This document shows positions 24,818 to 33,194 of a stretch of DNA of 41,339 nucleotides, piece by piece. The position numbers and the translations under genes were made by a program. Position 1 is the first letter of the stretch. The number at the start of each line of letters is the position of its first letter. The DNA comes from Pseudonocardia kujensis (lineage in GTDB: Bacteria > Actinomycetota > Actinomycetes > Mycobacteriales > Pseudonocardiaceae). The notes beneath the pieces are model-generated. The model was given only the letters and a program-made list of their open reading frames with translations, ran no database searches and had not been told where the DNA came from. The stretch covers positions 1 through 41,339 of the forward strand of contig NZ_JAJSOK010000068.1 in NCBI RefSeq assembly GCF_021283305.1, given 5' to 3'.

Positions 24818-25902
24818 CCAGGACATCGATGCTCAACGAGTGGGCTCGGCGCAGTCTGCCGACGCTTGCGCCCCTGGCCGCGCTCGTGGCGGTCATCGTC
24901 GTCTTCTCCGCGATCGCGCCGGATACCTTCCCGACCCTCGCGAACGTGCGGAACATCGCCATCCAGTCCTCGGTGCTGGCGATCCTGGCGACTGGCTTGA
25001 CGCTGGTCGTCGTGCTCGGCGAGATCGACCTGTCCTTCGCGGCCATCGCCTCCGTCAGCGGGCTGGTGGCCTCGCTAGTGGTGTCCCAGACACCGTTCCC
25101 GCTGCCCTTTCTCGGGCAGGTCATCGTCGGCGCGGGCAACGAAGTGTTCGCGATAATCATCGCCATCGCTGTCGGCCTGATGTTCGGCCTGATCAACGGT
25201 CTCATCGTCGTGCGCGTCGGGGTACCCAGCTTCGTCGCGACACTGTCGATCCTTCTCGTCGCCCAAGGTCTCGCGTACTACTTCGCCCAGGGCAACTCCG
25301 TCGCGGCCACCACCTCGATCGGTCGCGGCATAGCCCAGGCCACGTGGGGCCCGATCCCCGTCATCGCCGTGTTCGCGGCGGCGATCATGATCATCAGCTA
25401 CCTGGTGCTCCGCCACACCCGAATCGGCCGGTACATCTACATGGCTGGTGCCAACCGGCAGGCCGCGGTCCTCAGCGGCGTCCCCGCCGGGCGCATTGTC
25501 GTCTACGTCTTCGTCGCAGCAGGGGTGCTGTTCGCGATTGGCGGGTTGGTCAACGTCGGCCGCCTCGGGTCAGCCCAGGCCGACACCGGCCTGAACAACC
25601 TGCTGCCCGTCTTCGCCATCGTCGTCCTCGGCGGCAACTCGCTCTTCGGCGGCGTCGGTGGCATCCGGCAGACGCTCGTGGGCGTGCTGCTCTACTCGAT
25701 ACTGCAGAACGGGCTCGACCAGAGCGACCTGAACGTCTACATGAAGCCGCTGGTCGGCGGCGTCATCCTCGTCCTGGCCGTCATCCTCAACGTCTACACC
25801 GGCAAGATCGCGACCGCCGCCGCCACGGCCGGACGCGGCCCCAGGGACGAATCGCGAAACGACGCGCCGAAGACGAGCCTCGAGACCGTCGGGAACCCCT
25901 GA
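24814..25902 (+). CDS. sugar-type (CUT2) ABC transporter permease
   Basis: 362 residues with about eight to ten hydrophobic segments, matching the RbsC family. Typical blocks are NVRNIAIQSSVLAILATGLT, VVLGEIDLSFAAIASVSGLV, RHTRIGRYIYMAGANRQAAV and VVLGGNSLFGGVGGIRQT, the last being the conserved RbsC-like C-terminal motif. The GTG start overlaps the ATPase stop by 4 bp. Only one permease gene is present, which suggests a homodimeric channel as in ribose transport. The hydrophilic C-terminal tail is longer than usual and of low complexity. Its binding protein is probably the lipoprotein encoded at 29875-30936. Confidence 0.88.
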   Translation: MTRTSMLNEWARRSLPTLAPLAALVAVIVVFSAIAPDTFPTLANVRNIAIQSSVLAILATGLTLVVVLGEIDLSFAAIASVSGLVASLVVSQTPFPLPFLGQVIVGAGNEVFAIIIAIAVGLMFGLINGLIVVRVGVPSFVATLSILLVAQGLAYYFAQGNSVAATTSIGRGIAQATWGPIPVIAVFAAAIMIISYLVLRHTRIGRYIYMAGANRQAAVLSGVPAGRIVVYVFVAAGVLFAIGGLVNVGRLGSAQADTGLNNLLPVFAIVVLGGNSLFGGVGGIRQTLVGVLLYSILQNGLDQSDLNVYMKPLVGGVILVLAVILNVYTGKIATAAATAGRGPRDESRNDAPKTSLETVGNP

Positions 25903-25940
25903 GATAACCCACCTGGCGACGACACGACAAAGGAGTAACG

Positions 25941-26393
25941 ATGTCGATCCCGATCCATCCCGAGGCACGCAAGATCCTGGAATCCCCGGTCAACGCCCAC
26001 TTCGTGACGACCCGGAGCAACGGCAGGCCCCACGTCTCGTTCGTCTGGTTCGACCTCACGCCCGAGGGGACCATCACGATCGGTACCCCGCCGTGGCGGG
26101 TCAAGACGAAGAACGTCCTCCGGAATCCCTACGTCGTCCTCTCGATCATGGACGACATCAAGGCCGCGAACGGGCTGCACCGGCACCTCCTGGTCGAGGG
26201 CAACGCGACTGTCGACCACGACCCGGTCAAGGCCAAGCGGTTCATGGACGACCTCGCCCTGAAGTACACGGGCACGTGGGGCCTCGACCTCGGCGAGGAC
26301 GACTTCTGCACGATCAACATCGACGTCACGCGAATCACCGGCCACGGCCCCTGGCACACCGGGCGGACAACGTCCTACGGGACGCCGGTCTGA
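25941..26393 (+). CDS. PPOX-class split-barrel flavin/F420-dependent oxidoreductase-like protein
   Basis: 150 residues with the split-barrel fold of pyridoxamine-phosphate-oxidase-like proteins: HFVTTRSNGRPHVSFVWFDL, then WRVKTKNVLRNPYVVLSIMD and LLVEGNATVDHD. Actinobacterial members of this size often use F420H2 or FMN to reduce carbonyl, enone or heme-derived compounds; some only bind cofactor. AAGGAG lies before the ATG, and the gene follows the permease by 38 bp. In this operon it could reduce a double bond of the imported compound (inference). F420 versus FMN use cannot be decided from sequence alone. Confidence 0.8.
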   Translation: MSIPIHPEARKILESPVNAHFVTTRSNGRPHVSFVWFDLTPEGTITIGTPPWRVKTKNVLRNPYVVLSIMDDIKAANGLHRHLLVEGNATVDHDPVKAKRFMDDLALKYTGTWGLDLGEDDFCTINIDVTRITGHGPWHTGRTTSYGTPV

Positions 26394-26462
26394 GCGACCC
26401 CCGGAGTCGCCCCCAGGCGGCCCCTTCTCCCTTCACCAGACCGCAGAGAGGAATCAGCAGAC

Positions 26463-27251
26463 ATGAAGACTGGACTCGACGGAAAGAACGTCGTGGTGAC
26501 CGGTGCAGGTTCCGGCATCGGCCTCGCCACGGCGAAGGCCTTCCTCGCCGAGGGCGCCAACGTGGTGGGGGTCGACATGAACCCCGGCGAGATCGAGCCG
26601 CTGACCGGCAGCCGGCTCGTCTTCCTGAAGAAGGACCTCACCGAGGCCCGCGTCGGCGACGAAGTGCTCTCCGCGGCGGTCGAGGCGTTCGGTCCCCCCG
26701 CGGTGCTCGTCAACTGCGCCGGTATCGCTCCGGTCCGCGAGAGCGCCCTCGACGGTGCCGATGCGGACTGGATGCATTCCATCGACGTGAACTTCCTCAG
26801 CGTGGTCCGGATGTGCCGCGCGCTGATCCCCGCGATGGTCGACGCCGGGGGTGGTTCGGTCGTCAGCGTCGCCTCCGACGCGGCGCGCATGCCCGACCCG
26901 TTCTTCGCGGAGTACAACGTCACCAAGGCGTCGATCGTGATGTTCATGAAGACGCTGTCGATCGAGTTCGGGCCCAAGAACGTCCGGGTCAACACCGTGA
27001 GCCCCGGTCCCACCAGGACGCCCATGTGGGACCGGCCCGGCGGTTTCGCCGACTCCCTCGCCGAGCAGCTCGGGTTGTCGACCGAGGAGGCCATCCGCCA
27101 TTTCGCCACGACGATGCGGCGCCTCCCGCTGGCGCGCCTGGCTTCGGTCGACGAGGTCGCGGCGGTGAACGTGTTCCTGTCCAGTCCCCTTGCCAGCTTC
27201 GTGACCGGTGCCGAATACACGGTCAACGGCGGCAGCATCCCCACAATCTGA
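26463..27251 (+). CDS. SDR-family NAD(P)-dependent oxidoreductase
   Basis: 262 residues of classical SDR type: TGAGSGIG (13-20) for nucleotide binding, NCAGIAP, catalytic Ser138 in SVASDAA, and YNVTK with Tyr151 and Lys155. The C-terminal end GAEYTVNGGSIPTI is typical. It would oxidise a secondary alcohol or reduce a ketone. Asp38 in VGVDM at the end of beta-2 favours NAD(H) over NADP(H) (family rule, inference). AGAGGA precedes the ATG. It follows the PPOX gene by 69 bp and precedes the cupin by 13 bp, so all are likely on one transcript. Confidence 0.88.
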   Translation: MKTGLDGKNVVVTGAGSGIGLATAKAFLAEGANVVGVDMNPGEIEPLTGSRLVFLKKDLTEARVGDEVLSAAVEAFGPPAVLVNCAGIAPVRESALDGADADWMHSIDVNFLSVVRMCRALIPAMVDAGGGSVVSVASDAARMPDPFFAEYNVTKASIVMFMKTLSIEFGPKNVRVNTVSPGPTRTPMWDRPGGFADSLAEQLGLSTEEAIRHFATTMRRLPLARLASVDEVAAVNVFLSSPLASFVTGAEYTVNGGSIPTI

Positions 27252-27264
27252 GAGAAGGACGAAA

Positions 27265-27663
27265 ATGAGCGACGAAACAGCAGTTCCGACGTACGACGTC
27301 GACGAGTTCCAGGACGAGCTGAAGGCGGCGAAGGACAACCTGGCCGTCGGCAACGTCGTGTGGTTCGAGAACGAGTCGGTGCGGGTATGGGGCTCCACCA
27401 TCGAACCAGGCACTCGCGTGCCCTTCCACAACCACACGATCGACTACTTCTGGGTGTGCGTGCGCGCCAGCTCGGCCTTCCAGCGGTTCGAGGACGGGAC
27501 GGGCCGCTACATCGAGCCGACAGTCGGGCAGGTGTCGTTCCAGCGCTACGGCCCCGGCGAGAACCTGATCCACGACCTCGAGAACGTCGGCGACTCGCCG
27601 CTGGAGATCGTGACGGTCGAGCTCCTCGACAGCGGTCAGCGTCCCCACACCCATTCCGACTGA
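27265..27663 (+). CDS. small single-domain cupin protein
   Basis: 132 residues forming one cupin barrel. The first metal-binding motif is visible in TRVPFHNHTIDYFWV (two His); the second is weaker, around GQVSFQRYGPGENLIHDLEN with one His. Small cupins of this kind in catabolic operons act as isomerases, dioxygenases or lyases on oxygenated intermediates, and some are only ligand binders. The start ATG follows AGAAGGA. It is closely spaced between the SDR and the VOC gene. I cannot give a specific reaction. Confidence 0.78.
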   Translation: MSDETAVPTYDVDEFQDELKAAKDNLAVGNVVWFENESVRVWGSTIEPGTRVPFHNHTIDYFWVCVRASSAFQRFEDGTGRYIEPTVGQVSFQRYGPGENLIHDLENVGDSPLEIVTVELLDSGQRPHTHSD

Positions 27664-27688
27664 CCCCGATGAGTCCGGGAGGACACAC

Positions 27689-28246
27689 ATGACTGACACC
27701 CACATGGCCATCGGCGTACCCACGGCCACCAACGTCGACCACGTCGCCTGGACCGTCCCCGACCTCGACGCGGCCGTTGCGTTCCTGCGCGACGTGCTGG
27801 GGGGCACCGAGCTGTTCCGCGCCGGGCCGTTCGGCGATCCGACCGGCGACTGGGTGAGCGACCACTTCGACGTACCCGCCCGGGCGACGGGGGTCCTCGC
27901 CATGGTCCGCCTCGGACCGACACAGGTCGTCGAGCTGCTGGAGTGGACCTGCCCGGACCAGCGGACGACATGGCCGCGCAACCACGACCGGGGCGCGACC
28001 CATCTCGCCCTCCAGGTCGGCGACATCGACGCGGCCCGCGAGTACCTCGTCGCCCACGGCTGCACGCCCTGCGGCGACCCCGTGCTGCTTGAAGACGTGC
28101 CGCATGCGGGCCTCACGATCCTCTACCTGCGGACGCCGATCGACCTCTACCTCGAACTCGTCCACCGGCCCGGCGGGGCACTGCCGTACGAGGCGTCCAC
28201 GGACGGCCGCCTCCTACGGCCCGCCGCAGCGTGGACCAACTCCTGA
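27689..28246 (+). CDS. glyoxalase/VOC-superfamily protein
   Basis: 185 residues with the paired beta-alpha-beta-beta-beta modules of vicinal-oxygen-chelate enzymes. Likely metal ligands are His18 in NVDHVAWTV, a Glu in QVVELLEW, His in ATHLALQV and Glu in LYLELVHRP, one at each expected position, so the site looks complete. The family includes lactoylglutathione lyases, methylmalonyl-CoA epimerases and extradiol dioxygenases; length and context do not decide between them. GGGAGGA precedes the ATG at good spacing. Fifth gene of the ABC-transporter operon. Confidence 0.82.
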   Translation: MTDTHMAIGVPTATNVDHVAWTVPDLDAAVAFLRDVLGGTELFRAGPFGDPTGDWVSDHFDVPARATGVLAMVRLGPTQVVELLEWTCPDQRTTWPRNHDRGATHLALQVGDIDAAREYLVAHGCTPCGDPVLLEDVPHAGLTILYLRTPIDLYLELVHRPGGALPYEASTDGRLLRPAAAWTNS

Positions 28247-28281
28247 CCGACCGTTCCCTGCGACCCACGAGGAGATTCGCC

Positions 28282-29019
28282 ATGACCTCCGTAGCCCGCG
28301 CCGACAGCGACACGACCGGCGTCGTCCCCCTCGAGCGCCAGCTCATCAAGGGCGCCCACATGATGATCATCGCCTATCGACCGGCCGACCCCGGGGCCGT
28401 CCGCGCAGCACTGCCCGAGCAGCTGGAGCCACACGACGACGGGTGCGTGCTGCTGAACCTCTGGGTGGCCCCGCAGCCGGGCACGTCCTCGGGCTTCGGC
28501 GAGTACTCGCCGCTGTCCTGCGGCTACCTTGCCCCCGAGGTGAACGGCTGGGACAGCACGATGCCCGGCGGCGGCGTGGCCCATGGGCGCTACTTCGCCC
28601 AGCACTGGCTGGGCCACGACGGCATGCGCGCGTACGCCGAGGCCTCGTGCGGCAACGTCGCCGACGTCGGCCACGTCACCTACACCGAGCCCGAGCCCGG
28701 ACGGCTGGTGGCCGAACTACATGTCGACGACACCGTGCGCATCCGGGTGCGCGCGTCGGTCGGCATGGACACCCTCGACACCGCCGGCGGCCACTTGAAC
28801 TACTTCACCAGCCGCGCCGGCGACGGCGGCTCCGAGGTCGCCCGGATCCGAGTGCCCTTCGTCGCCGACCTCCTGGCGGCCCAGGTCGACAGCATCGAGT
28901 GGCTCTTCCCCAGCGACCACCCGGCGGCGCGGCTCGCTCCCGCCGATCCGCTCGACGTCCGGGACGTGCTCTACGGCTACGTGTCCTGGGTACCCTTCAC
29001 CGTGGCCGAAACCCTCTAA
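28282..29019 (+). CDS. acetoacetate decarboxylase-like protein without the Schiff-base lysine
   Basis: 245 residues of the acetoacetate decarboxylase superfamily: an early MMIIAYRPADPGAVRAALPE segment, then FGEYSPLSCGYLAP and a C-terminal beta-rich half ending YGYVSWVPFTVAETL. True decarboxylases use a lysine near residue 115 to form a Schiff base; here the only lysine in the whole protein is Lys23, and the region 105-135 has none. So a decarboxylase mechanism is unlikely. Other superfamily branches act as aldolase-dehydratases or hydrolases. ATG 28282 has GAGGAG upstream. The stop overlaps the next ATG (TAATG), which implies translational coupling to the mycofactocin-type SDR. Confidence 0.75.
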   Translation: MTSVARADSDTTGVVPLERQLIKGAHMMIIAYRPADPGAVRAALPEQLEPHDDGCVLLNLWVAPQPGTSSGFGEYSPLSCGYLAPEVNGWDSTMPGGGVAHGRYFAQHWLGHDGMRAYAEASCGNVADVGHVTYTEPEPGRLVAELHVDDTVRIRVRASVGMDTLDTAGGHLNYFTSRAGDGGSEVARIRVPFVADLLAAQVDSIEWLFPSDHPAARLAPADPLDVRDVLYGYVSWVPFTVAETL

Positions 29020-29855
29020 TGCCCAGCCGCCTGTCGAGGAAGATCGCGCTGATCTCCGGTGTGGCGCGGGGGCAAGGACGATCGCACGCGGTCGCACTGG
29101 CAGCAGAGGGCGCCGACATCATCGGCTTCGACATCTGCGGTCCGGTGCAGGCCCAAGGTGCGCCGCCGGCCTCGGGTGCCGACCTCGCGGAGACCGTGAG
29201 ACTCGTCGAGAAGCTCGACCGCCGCATCGTCACGGCGGAGCTGGACGTGCGCGACCACGATGCCGTCGACCACTTTGTCGCCGAGGCCGCAGCCGAGCTG
29301 GGCGGTCTGGACATCGTCGTCGCGAACGCGGGGATCAACGGACCGGGCGTGACGGTCGCCGAGACCCGGCACGAGGACTGGCGATCGGTCATCGACACCA
29401 ACCTCACCGGCACCTACAACACGGTCAAGGCGGCGCTGCCCCCACTCCTCGCCGGCAGCCGCGGCGGCTCGATCACCCTCATCTCGTCATCGCTCGCCCT
29501 GCGGCCCGGCCTGCACTTCGGTGCGTACACCACGACCAAGCACGGCATCGTGGGCCTGATGGAGACGCTCGCCCTGGAGCTGGGCGGCCAGTCCGTCCGG
29601 GTCAACTCGATCCATCCCACCGGTGTCCGCACCGACCTGTTCCTCAACCCCGCCACCTACCGGCTGTTCCGACCAGACCTCGAACGGCCGACCCTCGACG
29701 ACGCGATGCTCGCGTTCCACGACCTGAACGTCCTCCCGATCCCGTGGATCGAGGCCGATGACGTGTCGAACCTCGTCGTCTTCCTGGCCACGGACGAGGC
29801 CCGCTACATCACCGGCGCGTCGATCCCCGTCAACGCGGGCCACCACATCCACTGA
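29019..29855 (+). CDS. mycofactocin-coupled SDR oxidoreductase
   Basis: 278 residues. The glycine-rich motif SGVARGQGRSHAVALAAEGA followed by DIIGFDIC is the hallmark of mycofactocin-type SDRs such as carveol dehydrogenase, which hold NAD tightly and pass electrons to mycofactocin. An insertion after beta-2 (about 41-60) is also characteristic. The catalytic residues are intact: Ser156-158, Tyr170 and Lys174 in AYTTTKHGIVGLM. The C-terminal region reads NSIHPTGVRTDLF and ITGASIPVNAGHHIH. It would oxidise a secondary or cyclic alcohol. It is coupled by a 1-bp overlap to the ADC-like gene. The mycofactocin biosynthesis genes are not in the window. Confidence 0.87.
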   Translation: MPSRLSRKIALISGVARGQGRSHAVALAAEGADIIGFDICGPVQAQGAPPASGADLAETVRLVEKLDRRIVTAELDVRDHDAVDHFVAEAAAELGGLDIVVANAGINGPGVTVAETRHEDWRSVIDTNLTGTYNTVKAALPPLLAGSRGGSITLISSSLALRPGLHFGAYTTTKHGIVGLMETLALELGGQSVRVNSIHPTGVRTDLFLNPATYRLFRPDLERPTLDDAMLAFHDLNVLPIPWIEADDVSNLVVFLATDEARYITGASIPVNAGHHIH

Positions 29856-29874
29856 CCCCGACAAGGACTTACCG

Positions 29875-30936
29875 ATGACCCCACCAGCCGCCTCCCAGCG
29901 GCCCCCGGCGCCACCGCTGTCCCGGCGCTCAGTCGTCCGGGCAGGGGCCGCAGTGGCAGGCACGGGCCTCGTCGCTTCCCTGCTCGCCGCCTGTACCCAG
30001 GTCCAACCCGGCCCGACCGCCGGGGAAGGCGGGGGCGGCAAACCGGTCAAGATGCTCTCGACCTCCTACGGCAACGTCATCCCGTGGACCACGCAGGGCT
30101 ACGCAGCACAGAAGTACTGGGCGCGCCAGTTCGGCGTCGAGCTCACCCAGCTCGACCCGGGCGGCGACCCGGCCAAACAGCTCAGCCAGCTCGAGGCCGC
30201 CCTGGCGCAGAAATGGGACGTCGCGATCATCAACGGCATCATCCAGGGCAACCTCGCGGCGCCTGCGCGCAAACTCGTCGACGCCGGCACGGCGGTGATC
30301 AGCTACCTCAACGACGTCGCCCTTCCCGACGACCCCGTGCCCGGCCTGCTGAGTACCGTCCAGGCCGACCACTACCAGCTCGCCTTCGACATGACGACGA
30401 AGCTCTGCAACGGCCTCGAGGGCAAGGGCAAGCTCATCGAGACGCAGGGCATCGCGGGCAGTAGCAACGTCGTCGACCGGCACCGCGGGTTCTCGGACGC
30501 GGTGAAGGCCTTCCCCGGTGTCGAGGTCGTCGCGTCGGACTACGGCAACTTCGTGACCGACAAGGCCCAGTCGCTGTGGGAGTCGTACATGATCAAGTAC
30601 CCGGTCATCGACGGCGCGTTCCTGCACAACGAGGACATGACCTTCGGCGCCCTCAACGCGCTGATAGCGGCCGGTCGCGCAGGCAAGACCCTCCTGGCAG
30701 GCGTCGACGGCTCGGTGCGTGGCTGTCAGGCGGTGCTCTCCGGACAGATCTTCGGCACCGTGCGGCACGCCGCGTCGCAGGTGTACGGCTGGCCAGTGAT
30801 CCTCGGGGCGCTGCATGCCCGGGGAATGGTCCCGGAGGGTATCCCGGAGAAGGTCGTCGTCAGCTGTCCGGTCGTGGACAAGTCCAACGCCGACAGCGTC
30901 ATCTTCCTCCAGAGCGAGAACGTCAATCTGGTCTGA
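29875..30936 (+). CDS. ABC transporter substrate-binding lipoprotein (sugar-type, Tat-like signal)
   Basis: 353 residues. The signal region has twin arginines at 17-18 (LSRRSVVRAG), a hydrophobic stretch and a lipobox LLAAC with Cys40, so the protein is probably exported, possibly by Tat, and lipid-anchored outside the membrane. The mature part follows the type-1 periplasmic binding protein pattern of RbsB-like proteins (WDVAIINGIIQGNLAAPARK, FLHNEDMTFGALNALIAAGR). It fits the CUT2 ATPase and permease at the head of the operon, although six genes separate them. AAGGA precedes the ATG. The ligand is unknown; it defines what the operon imports. Confidence 0.87.
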   Translation: MTPPAASQRPPAPPLSRRSVVRAGAAVAGTGLVASLLAACTQVQPGPTAGEGGGGKPVKMLSTSYGNVIPWTTQGYAAQKYWARQFGVELTQLDPGGDPAKQLSQLEAALAQKWDVAIINGIIQGNLAAPARKLVDAGTAVISYLNDVALPDDPVPGLLSTVQADHYQLAFDMTTKLCNGLEGKGKLIETQGIAGSSNVVDRHRGFSDAVKAFPGVEVVASDYGNFVTDKAQSLWESYMIKYPVIDGAFLHNEDMTFGALNALIAAGRAGKTLLAGVDGSVRGCQAVLSGQIFGTVRHAASQVYGWPVILGALHARGMVPEGIPEKVVVSCPVVDKSNADSVIFLQSENVNLV

Positions 30937-30988
30937 ATAGCTGCGTCGATCAAGGTTCCAAGGAGGGAAATCTGCGTAGGATCGGGTG

Positions 30989-31429
30989 GTGACTGACGAC
31001 ATCGACCGGCGGCTGATCGGCCTGCTGACCCGTGACGGCCGGACCAGCGCGAGCGCGCTGGCCGGCGCCGTCGGCCTTTCCCAGACGGCCGTCACCCGGC
31101 GGCTCAAGCGGCTGGAGGCGGTCGGGGTGATCACGGGATACACCGTCCGCGTCGACCATGCGCGCCTCGGCCTGCCCGTTGAGGCGTTGATCGAGCTGCG
31201 GTTCAGTGGTCGTACCCGTCCCCAGAGCATGGACGACACCGCCTCCGCGATGGAGGAGGTCGTCGCGGTCTTCACCGTGTCGGGCAACTACGACGCGCTG
31301 GTGTGGGTCCGCCTGCGCGACATCGGCCACCTCACGCAGGTCATCGACACGCTGCGCCAGACGCCAGGCGTCGTGGACACCCGCTCGCACGTCATCCTCG
31401 CCTCCCACGTCACGCAGGGGGTCGGATGA
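30989..31429 (+). CDS. Lrp/AsnC-family transcriptional regulator
   Basis: 146 residues. The N-terminal HTH reads DDIDRRLIGLLTRDGRTSAS followed by GLSQTAVTRRLKRLEAVGVI, and the C-terminal RAM domain covers about 70-140 (FTVSGNYDALVWVRLRDIGH). Two adjacent GTG codons at 30986 and 30989 can serve as start; the second has TAGGA at better spacing. It sits 52 bp after the binding-protein gene and 43 bp before a LysR gene. AsnC proteins usually sense amino acids or related small acids. It may control the operon in which it lies. Confidence 0.85.
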   Translation: MTDDIDRRLIGLLTRDGRTSASALAGAVGLSQTAVTRRLKRLEAVGVITGYTVRVDHARLGLPVEALIELRFSGRTRPQSMDDTASAMEEVVAVFTVSGNYDALVWVRLRDIGHLTQVIDTLRQTPGVVDTRSHVILASHVTQGVG

Positions 31430-31472
31430 ACAGGCGAGCCGGACGACCGCCGCACGCGGGAGAGGGCTGACC

Positions 31473-32402
31473 GTGGAGCTGCGCCATCTCCGATACTTCC
31501 TCGCGGTCGCCGAGGAGCTCAACTTCAGTCGGGCTGCTGCTCGCCTGCACATCGCGCAGCCACCCCTGAGCGTGCAGATCAGGTCCCTGGAGCGTCACCT
31601 CGGTGCCGCCCTGTTCCTGCGGCAGGGGCGCACTGTTCGGCTCACGAAGGAGGGCGAGGCGTTCCTCGTGGAGGCGCGCCGCATCCTCAATCTGGCCGAC
31701 TCCGCCAAGCAGGTCGTGCACCGGGCGTCGACGGGCCAGGCCGGCACGCTGCACATCGCCGGCATCGCGCACGCGTTCTGGCAGATCCTGCCACTGACGG
31801 TCACCCGGTTCCGGACCACCAACCCCGACGTGACGATCGACCTCGCCGAGGTCGACACCGCCGAGGCGCTCGTGCGGCTGCGCGACCGCGTGGTCGACAT
31901 CGCCCTCGTGCGGGCTGGGGCCGCTGACGACGACCTGGCGCTGCGCCCCCTCAAGAAGGAGCTGCTCGCCGCCGTCGTACCCGCGACGCATCCGCTGGCG
32001 ACGCGCGCCCGGGTCGACATCGCCGAGCTCGCGGGCGAGCCGTTCGTCATGCCCAGCCGCAGCGTGTCGCCCTACTACCACGACCAGGTGGTCATGGCGT
32101 TGCTGAACGCGGGGATCCCCAGCAGGATCGCTTTCGAGGGCTCGACCATCCAGTCCCAGATCGGCTTCGTCGCCTGCGGCCTCGGGGTCACCCTCGCGCC
32201 GACCTCGGCCCGCATGCTCCGAACGCAAGGTGCGGTCTGGGTGCCGCTCGCCGAGTCGGTCCTGCTCACCGAGATCGCCGCCGTGTGGCTCCGCGACTCA
32301 CCGTCAGCGCTCGTCCGAAGCTTCCTCCGCACCCTCGACGTCGTCTACGGCCCGGAGGACGCCCCGCCGCTGCCAGGCTCCGAGGAGAGCATCGATACCT
32401 AA
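31473..32402 (+). CDS. LysR-family transcriptional regulator
   Basis: 309 residues from a GTG start with GGGAGAGGG upstream. The DNA-binding end reads ELRHLRYFLAVAEELNFSRA and QPPLSVQIRSLERHLGAALF, the pattern of CatR/BenM/CbnR-type LysR regulators of aromatic and oxoacid catabolism. The ligand domain covers about 90-300 (ATHPLATRARVDIAELAGEP). It lies 123 bp upstream of three RraA-type genes on the same strand, so it may form a separate control point for them. Inducer unknown. Confidence 0.87.
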   Translation: MELRHLRYFLAVAEELNFSRAAARLHIAQPPLSVQIRSLERHLGAALFLRQGRTVRLTKEGEAFLVEARRILNLADSAKQVVHRASTGQAGTLHIAGIAHAFWQILPLTVTRFRTTNPDVTIDLAEVDTAEALVRLRDRVVDIALVRAGAADDDLALRPLKKELLAAVVPATHPLATRARVDIAELAGEPFVMPSRSVSPYYHDQVVMALLNAGIPSRIAFEGSTIQSQIGFVACGLGVTLAPTSARMLRTQGAVWVPLAESVLLTEIAAVWLRDSPSALVRSFLRTLDVVYGPEDAPPLPGSEESIDT

Positions 32403-32525
32403 CGCGGGGAGTATCGAGCGGTCGCCTCGCAGGTATTGGACGGCGCCGACGACGCGTCCGACGATGTGGAGTAGCTAACGATCCGACGCACTTCGCGTCA
32501 TGCACCGTCGACTTCAGGGGCCGCA

Positions 32526-33194
32526 TTGACCACGCTCACGGACACCGACATCCTCGACCAACTCGCTTCGTACGACACCTGCGCGATCTCGGACGCGCTC
32601 GACTTCCTCGACCGACCCGGCGCCGTCCACGGAGTCCGCCCGCTCTGGGACTGCGATAAGATCGTGGGCCGCGCCCGGACGGTCAGCGTCGTGCCGCGCG
32701 CGGAGTCCGAGACCGGGACGAGCCATCTCGCCACCGAGGCGATCGCGACGGCGGAGCCGGGCGACATCATGGTGATGGCCAACCACGGCCGCCTCGACGT
32801 CTCGTGCTGGGGCGATATCGTGACACACGCCGCCCGCCGACGCGGCATCTCCGGAGTAGTGATCGATGGGGCCTGCCGGGACATCGGCGCGAGCACGGCG
32901 CTCGGCTTCCCGGTCTACGGCCGCGCCGTCGTCCCGATCAGTGCCCGGGGACGCATCGTCCAGCAGTCGTACAACGAGCCCGTCGACTTCGCCGGGGTGC
33001 GGGTCGCCGCCGGCGACTACATCCTCGCCGATGCCTGCGGTGTCACCTTCATCCCGCCGGACCTCATCGTCGAGGTGCTCAGGTTGGGTGCGCTGATCGT
33101 CGAGCGGGAGCGCCAGATGATCGAAGCGGTCCAGGGCGGCGCATCAGTGGTCGACGTCATGCACGACTCCCAGTTCGCCGCGATTGTGAAATGA
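32526..33194 (+). CDS. RraA-family protein, HMG/CHA-aldolase-like (paralogue 1)
   Basis: 222 residues from a TTG start with AGGGG five bases upstream. RraA-fold proteins in bacteria without RNase E regulation are mostly class II aldolases that cleave 4-hydroxy-4-methyl- or 4-carboxy-4-hydroxy-2-oxo acids to pyruvate plus a second oxoacid. The key pair is present in VVIDGACRDIG (Arg118, Asp119: substrate and metal binding), with WGDIVTHAA upstream and TCAISDALDFLDR at the N-terminus. First of three overlapping RraA genes. A regulatory role as an RNase E inhibitor is unlikely because the aldolase residues are kept and the context is catabolic. Confidence 0.85.
   Translation: MTTLTDTDILDQLASYDTCAISDALDFLDRPGAVHGVRPLWDCDKIVGRARTVSVVPRAESETGTSHLATEAIATAEPGDIMVMANHGRLDVSCWGDIVTHAARRRGISGVVIDGACRDIGASTALGFPVYGRAVVPISARGRIVQQSYNEPVDFAGVRVAAGDYILADACGVTFIPPDLIVEVLRLGALIVERERQMIEAVQGGASVVDVMHDSQFAAIVK

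Noticed and set aside
26463..27251. Second intact mycofactocin-type SDR
   Set aside because: It lacks the ARGQGRSHA signature and the insertion after beta-2; it is a classical SDR.
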